Assembly: GCA_950106755.1 (NCBI GenBank)
Contig: OX467092.1
Span: 27,046,582-27,110,581, forward strand
Direction: 5' to 3'
DNA length: 64,000 bases
Source of the DNA: Climacium dendroides
Taxonomy: Eukaryota; Streptophyta; Bryopsida; Hypnales; Climaciaceae
Shown here: one piece after another, positions 58,981-64,000 of the stretch
Numbering within the stretch: position 1 is the first letter of the stretch
Layout of the letters: each line of letters begins with the position of its first letter
Program-made: the position numbers and the translations under genes
Notes under the pieces: generated by a model
Seen by the model: the letters and a program-made list of their open reading frames with translations, nothing else
The model's database searches: none
What the model was told of the DNA's origin: nothing

Positions 58981-59600
58981 AGTTAGCTTTCCATGAAGAC
59001 AATTTTCATACAATTTGAAGCAAATTTGAAGAAATGGCGGCCGTTTTTGTGAGGAGAGGTCTACTGCCGCGGTGAATGGATAGCACCAACTTTGGCGAGA
59101 CACTTTGGACGATTGAAGAACGGGATGAAGCTGAATTTTGGGGAAGACAAGGAGAATCAAGTTAGCTTCCCAAAAAGTCAAAACTCAAGCCAATTGGAGA
59201 TGGTGTGAAGAAATGGCGGCTGTTTTTGTGAGGAGAGGTCTACTGCCGTGGCGAATGGATAGCACCGACTTTGGCGAGACACCTTGGACGATTGAAGAAC
59301 GGGATGGAGCTGAATTTTTGGGAGGACAAGGAGAATCAAGTTAGCTTTCCAAAAAGTCAAAACTCAAGGCAATTGGAGATGGTGTGAAGAAATGGTGACT
59401 GTTTTTGTGAGAAGAGGTCTACTGCTGCGGCGAATGGATAGCACCGACTTTGGCGAGCCACTGCGGACGATTGAAGAATAGAATGGAGTTGAATTTTGGG
59501 GAGGACAAGGATGATCAAGTTGGCTTTCCAAAAAGTCAAAATTCAAGCCAATTGAAGATAGTGTGAAGAAATGGTGACTGTTCTGTGAAGGCTGGTCTGC
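58981..59600. repeat. Tandem array, ~179-bp unit, about 3.5 copies
   Basis: Unit starts (AGTTAGCTTTCC or AGTTGGCTTTCC) recur near 58980, 59160, 59339 and 59518. Each unit contains GAAGAAATGGCGGC or a variant, GGTCTACTGC, ATGGATAGCACC and GACGATTGAAGAA. The similar 60-67 residue minus-strand frames in each unit are a by-product. It is a satellite-like local amplification. Confidence 0.85.
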
Positions 59601-60119
59601 TGCCTCTAGAAGGGGGAACAATTGGAGGTTTGGATGGGTTTTTTCCTTCTCAATTGTGGTTAAACAATTGTAATTTTAATTGCACATTGCTATAAAACTT
59701 GTGATGAACCAAGTGTATGTGGAGTGAATGGGTGCATGTGATGCTATGGGAGAGTGAGTGCTGGAATTTTCACTTGAACCTTACTTAGAGTCACATTGAG
59801 TGTCCTATTGGTAATTTTTAGGGCAAAATCATATACTAAAGTTAATCTACTAAATTGAGGATGAATGGCCATTGCTTGGAAGGCTAGGTAGTTAGGGGTC
59901 CATACACTCCTCACGGCCCAATTTTGTGGATGGATTTTGCTTCATAGTGAAATCCACTCACACAATATAAGACATCTAGGTGGACACCAGATGTTTCCAA
60001 GGATGTCTACAATAACATATTCAGCCACGTCACCATCTTTGGTCAAACTTAGCTCAGAAGTTGATTTAGAATTTTGTTGCGGTTAGAGGTAAAGTAACTA
60101 CCCAAGGTTAAAAAGAGGA

Positions 60120-60400
60120 CAACGGACAGGTGGTGACTCCTAAAAGCTTATGTGGCATCTGACGTGGCGTGATGAGGTGGAAATTGTGTGACATGACATG
60201 ATGACGTGGAAATTGTGTGACGTGGACATGGGTGATGACGTGGCATGCCACATCAACATACTTGGCCTGTCCATGTTCCAATCTTGGATGTCTCCGTGGA
60301 CGTCACAAGTGACGTACTGACGTCCACATTGACGTCACTTTTGGCATCAACATTTTGTACTTACTACGAATGTAACTTCAAACCACGTGCTATCCACTGT
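60120..60400. repeat. TGACGT-rich degenerate minisatellite
   Basis: Repeated GATGACGTGG, GGAAATTGTGTGACGTGG and TGACGTC motifs fill the stretch between the spacer and the second 3.5-kb repeat. TGACG is the core of plant TGA/bZIP sites, but here it is more likely a tandem-repeat by-product. Confidence 0.6.
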
Positions 60401-60494
60401 GCGTTTCATTACACTTGACTGGACGTGTGGGTGTTGTGGAAGCAATTGTAGGCGTCTTCTTTGATGTCAAAATGACTATAGATGCATGACATGA

Positions 60495-63400
60495 TGTCGC
60501 AGCACAAGGTAAGTGAAATTCCCTATTATACTCACAAAAACCTCTTTAAAGCATAATAAAGTGACTCTAAAAATCGAACCCAAGAGACTCTGTGAAGTGT
60601 TTCGTGTTATTAGGTGATTTGAGGAAAGTTTCCTAATTCCATTATTCTTAGTTATACCTCTCTCACCCTTTTTTCCCAAATACCGGATGATTTCCTGATT
60701 CTCCTATAAATTAATCCGGTCCAGACTAACACTGATCCGATTCAAACTTAATTGACAACCTTCAAGAACCAACCCGGAATTCACACTTCCGACCGGATCT
60801 CGTACTACTTTAATCGAGGGCTTCCTTTCCTCAATTTCTATTCCGGTTCTGTTTAACCTCTGTTGGCACTTCAGAGGGATCTGTCACTTATTTTCAGAGA
60901 GGTAGACACTCCTTTCTTTCCGGTTTTTATATAGTGATGGAAAATTCACTAACCCAATCTATTTTCCTATTCTAACAAGATCCGGTTTGATCTTTCACAG
61001 CAAACTGGAAGTAATCTCGGCTTGCAGGTCACACAAAGATCCCCCGTACGACCCTTTCTTACTACAACGACCTTACTATCTTTTGTAATCCGTGCGAAAC
61101 TAAGGTGGCTACAAGTGCGCCTGCTCATACCAGCATAATCTAAAGTTCTTCCGTTTACTTCTTCAGATGGTGAGACCTCTCAAGTGTTCGGAGGCTAATC
61201 CAGACATCCCATCTAGCAGCTCTAGCACAGTTTGAGAATTCTTTCTTTCACTGCCTAGCTTAGCACTGGCTATCTCATCCGGAATTATAAACCTTAAACC
61301 TACTGAGGTGTCTTGACCCACTCCCAACACTTACAACCTATTCACATGCACCTGCAATCACAAAAAGGCAACAAGGGGAGAAGATCCTCTCACACTCTGC
61401 TCATCTGTACTCAATCTCTCCCTCCCTTATCTGGCCAATCTTTGGAAAGACAAGGAAAAACAATAGACAATACACAAGAAACAGCATATGCAAGAAGGAA
61501 AAACTCCCAGTCTCAGTCTTGAGACTTGAATTATATATATAATTTACAAAAAGGTCTCCCTAGAAATCCGGCACTGATCTGGCCGAGATTTTCGGATCTG
61601 AACTTTTCCTAACTTTTCGGAACGAGATCCGGTCTAACAAAATTTCCTACTCCTAATTTCTAACTACCTATCCCTTTTGAGGGGGTCCACCACTATCTGG
61701 AGTAGCCATGGGGGAGAGCTCACTCAAATTTCTACTTTTATCCCCTCCTTCCGGAACTCGCTCCGGTTCTACAGGAGAAGTTACTTCTGTCCTCGTCCGT
61801 GGGGCTTCTGAAGTAGAAGTCCTTCCAGCCTCCTTCTCCTTCGATATTGGAGTTTCAAACTTCCCTTCCAATATCTCTATCTCATCGAACTCATCCGGGA
61901 TTGAAATCCTAGATAAAGAGACTAACCCGCTCTGGAATTTCCGGACGCTATCTTCTAATCCCTTTGCGTCCTTCCGGAATTCCTTCATCGCCTCTTCTAA
62001 TTCCCGGCGAAGTCAGCCAAGATGCAAGCGATACGGGTATCTGAAGGTTTCAAATCCTTATGTATCCCCTCATCAAACAATTTGGCCTTCGCCATTACCT
62101 CACCGGATGCCCCCACTACTGTCGTCATTCGGTTGATGGCAGTCTTGGTCTCTTCCTACAGGGACATTGTGGCCTTCACCTGGTCGCAACAAGCATCCAA
62201 GTCCCTCCGATAGTTTTGGATTTCTCCTCGCAACCGGACCACCTGCTCGTCTATTTCCCGCTGGTTGATGTTCTGCTTCAGCAACCTATCCTCCAACTCC
62301 TTCACTTCATTCGGGTTGCTGATGCAGTTTGCCACGGCTTTCGTCAGAGAACTGGTGGGAATACTTCCTACCAAATCCGCCACCTCACGCAACGTCGTGG
62401 TCTTCACTTCCCAATCCGCTCTCATTGTACTGAGAATCCGGATTAGGTTGTTGTATGGACCTGTCAGGTCCATCAACTGGGACGATGGAACAGGTCTCAG
62501 TCTGACCGCTTCCACCGGCTCCTGTTTCTTCGGAATGACCAGTTCCACTACTTCCGGTCCCTTATCCTTCCGGAGCCCTGAAGGGGACCCCCTCAAACTG
62601 GGCGTCCTCTTCCTTCTTCGGTGGAGAGGAATGTCCTCTTCCTCCTCTTCCTCCTCCTCTTCTTCTTCTTCTTCTTCTTCTTCTTCCCAATTCCTCTTCT
62701 TAGGGTTCTCACCCTTCTCCTCCGGTTTCGGACTATCCGGTTTCGTCTCGGATTCCTCATCCGATCCTCTACACGTCCGGAGAGCCATCTACGCCCTCCA
62801 CTCCTTGTTCTCCTCCGATGTCAGGAGACTCTGATTCTTGTATAGGTGGAAAAGGTAGGGGCTTACCGGAATAGCCCTACTCTTTCCTACATTTGAGACT
62901 AAGACATTCACCAGCGTTTGAATGAATGCTGCCTAATCTATCCGCTTCTCTCCGCTCAGAGCCCCAAAGATCGCATTTCCGAGCGTGGAAGTCACCCGGG
63001 TAGGTTTTTCCGGATGTAAAATTGAAACCAAAAACTCTAGTAGTCACTTGTGCCGCACATTGACGCAATCTTGGATTGCGTACTCGTCCTTGGAGTTAGC
63101 CGCTCCCCGGAACTTCCCTCGCACGAAATCTCCCTTCCGGCTGGCCTGTTCCGCGCCGCCTTCCTCCAGCTCGTACACTTTCCTCCAGACTTTCTTGGTT
63201 CACATGGGCGGAACCGGCCGAAGAGTGTTGTCGAACTGGTTAGGGGCTCCTTCGATGAGCTCCCTTACTATCGCCTCGTTCCGAAACCCCCAGGGTTTCC
63301 CTAGGAACCCTGCGCAACCCATGGCGGAGAGATCCTCCATCAATTCGACTCTCTCCCGTTCAGTACTTGGCTCTAATGGAGCCACTTTCCTCACTCTAAT

Positions 63401-64000
63401 TTCTATCCTCTGAGCGTTTGCTGGTCCCTGATTTCGACTACGCTTTAACTGTGGCATTCGTCTCTCTTTTAGCTCACTACCTCTCTTCTCTCCTAGCCGC
63501 ACGTTCCGTTTCCTCACACGCTCCTCTCGACCTTGGCCGATTCGCTCAATGCACAAGTGCTGCGGCGCTCCCTTTCCCTCTCTTTCTCTTTCTGACTTTC
63601 CGCCTTGCTCACGCACTCAATTCTATTCTAATCTCTGCGTCCGTGTAAAGAAAACAAATGCGCTCACTCACAACTCTCAGACTTTGCACAATTCACACAA
63701 AACACACGCAATTTGCAGACACACACTCAAAGCATTGAGAGCGCGCCAAGTATGCTGGTGCTCCCAGGTGCAAATGACAGACAAACCCTAAAATAGTCTC
63801 TTTTATACCCCGAAAACCTCATCATTACTATTTTTTTCGATTTTCCGGATGCGAATCCTGGATCCGTTCCTCCGATTAGGGGACTAGACCGGATATGTTT
63901 CCGATATCCGTTCCGCTCTCTAATCTGGTTCATTCAGGGCTTATATTTCTAGGCTTTCTAACCCTTGGCTTTTCTTTCCTCTTTCATGCTAATCCGGGTC
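60495..64000 (-). mobile_element. 3.5-kb dispersed repeat, copy 2 (runs off the window)
   Basis: It starts at TGTCGCAGCACA and matches 21008-24516 to the window end, with only scattered substitutions (for example a Ser/Pro change in the C-terminal frame) and one missing GAG/GAA codon in the glutamate tract. The left flank here differs from that of copy 1, which confirms the left border. Confidence 0.75.
61668..63616 (-). pseudogene. Gag-like coiled-coil protein frame with shared stops (copy 2)
   Basis: It has the same series of minus-strand segments as copy 1, broken at the same stop positions. The glutamate tract is one residue shorter (the 62788-62156 segment has 210 residues, against 211). 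Family not recognised. The shared stops show that the frame was already broken, or decoded in some other way, before both copies spread. Confidence 0.4.

Noticed and set aside
58978..59539. Three similar ~60-residue minus-strand proteins (MTFWKANLI...)
   Set aside because: They are the same frame repeated in the 179-bp tandem array. There is no independent evidence of coding.
21008..64000. The two 3.5-kb repeats as the LTR pair of one retrotransposon
   Set aside because: They are 39.5 kb apart, with host genes (AUG4, the CHAT 3' part) between them, and copy 1 lies inside another element while copy 2 does not.

Overview
The window looks like nuclear DNA of a streptophyte (a land plant or a charophyte-grade alga). 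It has GT-AG multi-exon genes, a plant-type augmin subunit (AUG4), a WRC zinc-finger protein, a plant-style ZCCHC8/PSP-family protein, a glycine-rich TGD5-like protein, TTTAGGG-type telomere-like repeats and AT-rich spacers full of transposon debris. Nothing is specific to seed plants. A bryophyte or charophyte would fit, but the species cannot be fixed from this sequence.

Layout: 1-900 spacer with foldback repeats; 1301-3731 WRC-domain gene (+); 4075-5839 TGD5-like gene (-, 3 exons); 6.1-12.0 kb AT-rich spacer with MITEs; 12087-15428 ZCCHC8-like gene (+, 8 exons). From about 16.9 to 45.0 kb lies one decayed CHAT-domain (caspase-like) gene, split by a 25.7-kb nested transposon between its catalytic His exon and its catalytic Cys exon. 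45-48.7 kb is spacer; 48.7 kb holds an orphan RPA1-like exon; 49913-53530 is AUG4 (-, 13 exons, all phases consistent); 53.9-60.5 kb is spacer with a 179-bp tandem array; 60495-64000 is a second copy of a 3.5-kb repeat also present at 21008.

The nested insertion is the main interest. The outer element (17388-43042) has TIRs starting TATGGGCAATTTCG, a candidate 2-bp GG target duplication and a decayed transposase of the DUF7869-like type. It was entered by the 3.5-kb repeat and by a complete-ended giant hAT element (27493-42365, 14,873 bp, CAGGGTTGTC termini, perfect 8-bp TSD TAGGAGTT). Besides a DUF659/hATC transposase, this hAT carries two cargo genes: a coiled-coil/RING-H2 protein and a divergent protein-kinase-like protein. 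GACGG/CCGTC repeats sit inside its left end and again immediately upstream of each of its three genes, suggesting a shared control or transposase-binding system. Each hAT-borne gene is interrupted by only one or two in-frame stops, mostly explicable by C-to-T change, so the element seems to have been active fairly recently.

Exon models for AUG4, the ZCCHC8-like gene and the TGD5-like gene were built by hand from splice sites and reading phase, without transcript evidence. Family names come from recognised motifs, not database searches.
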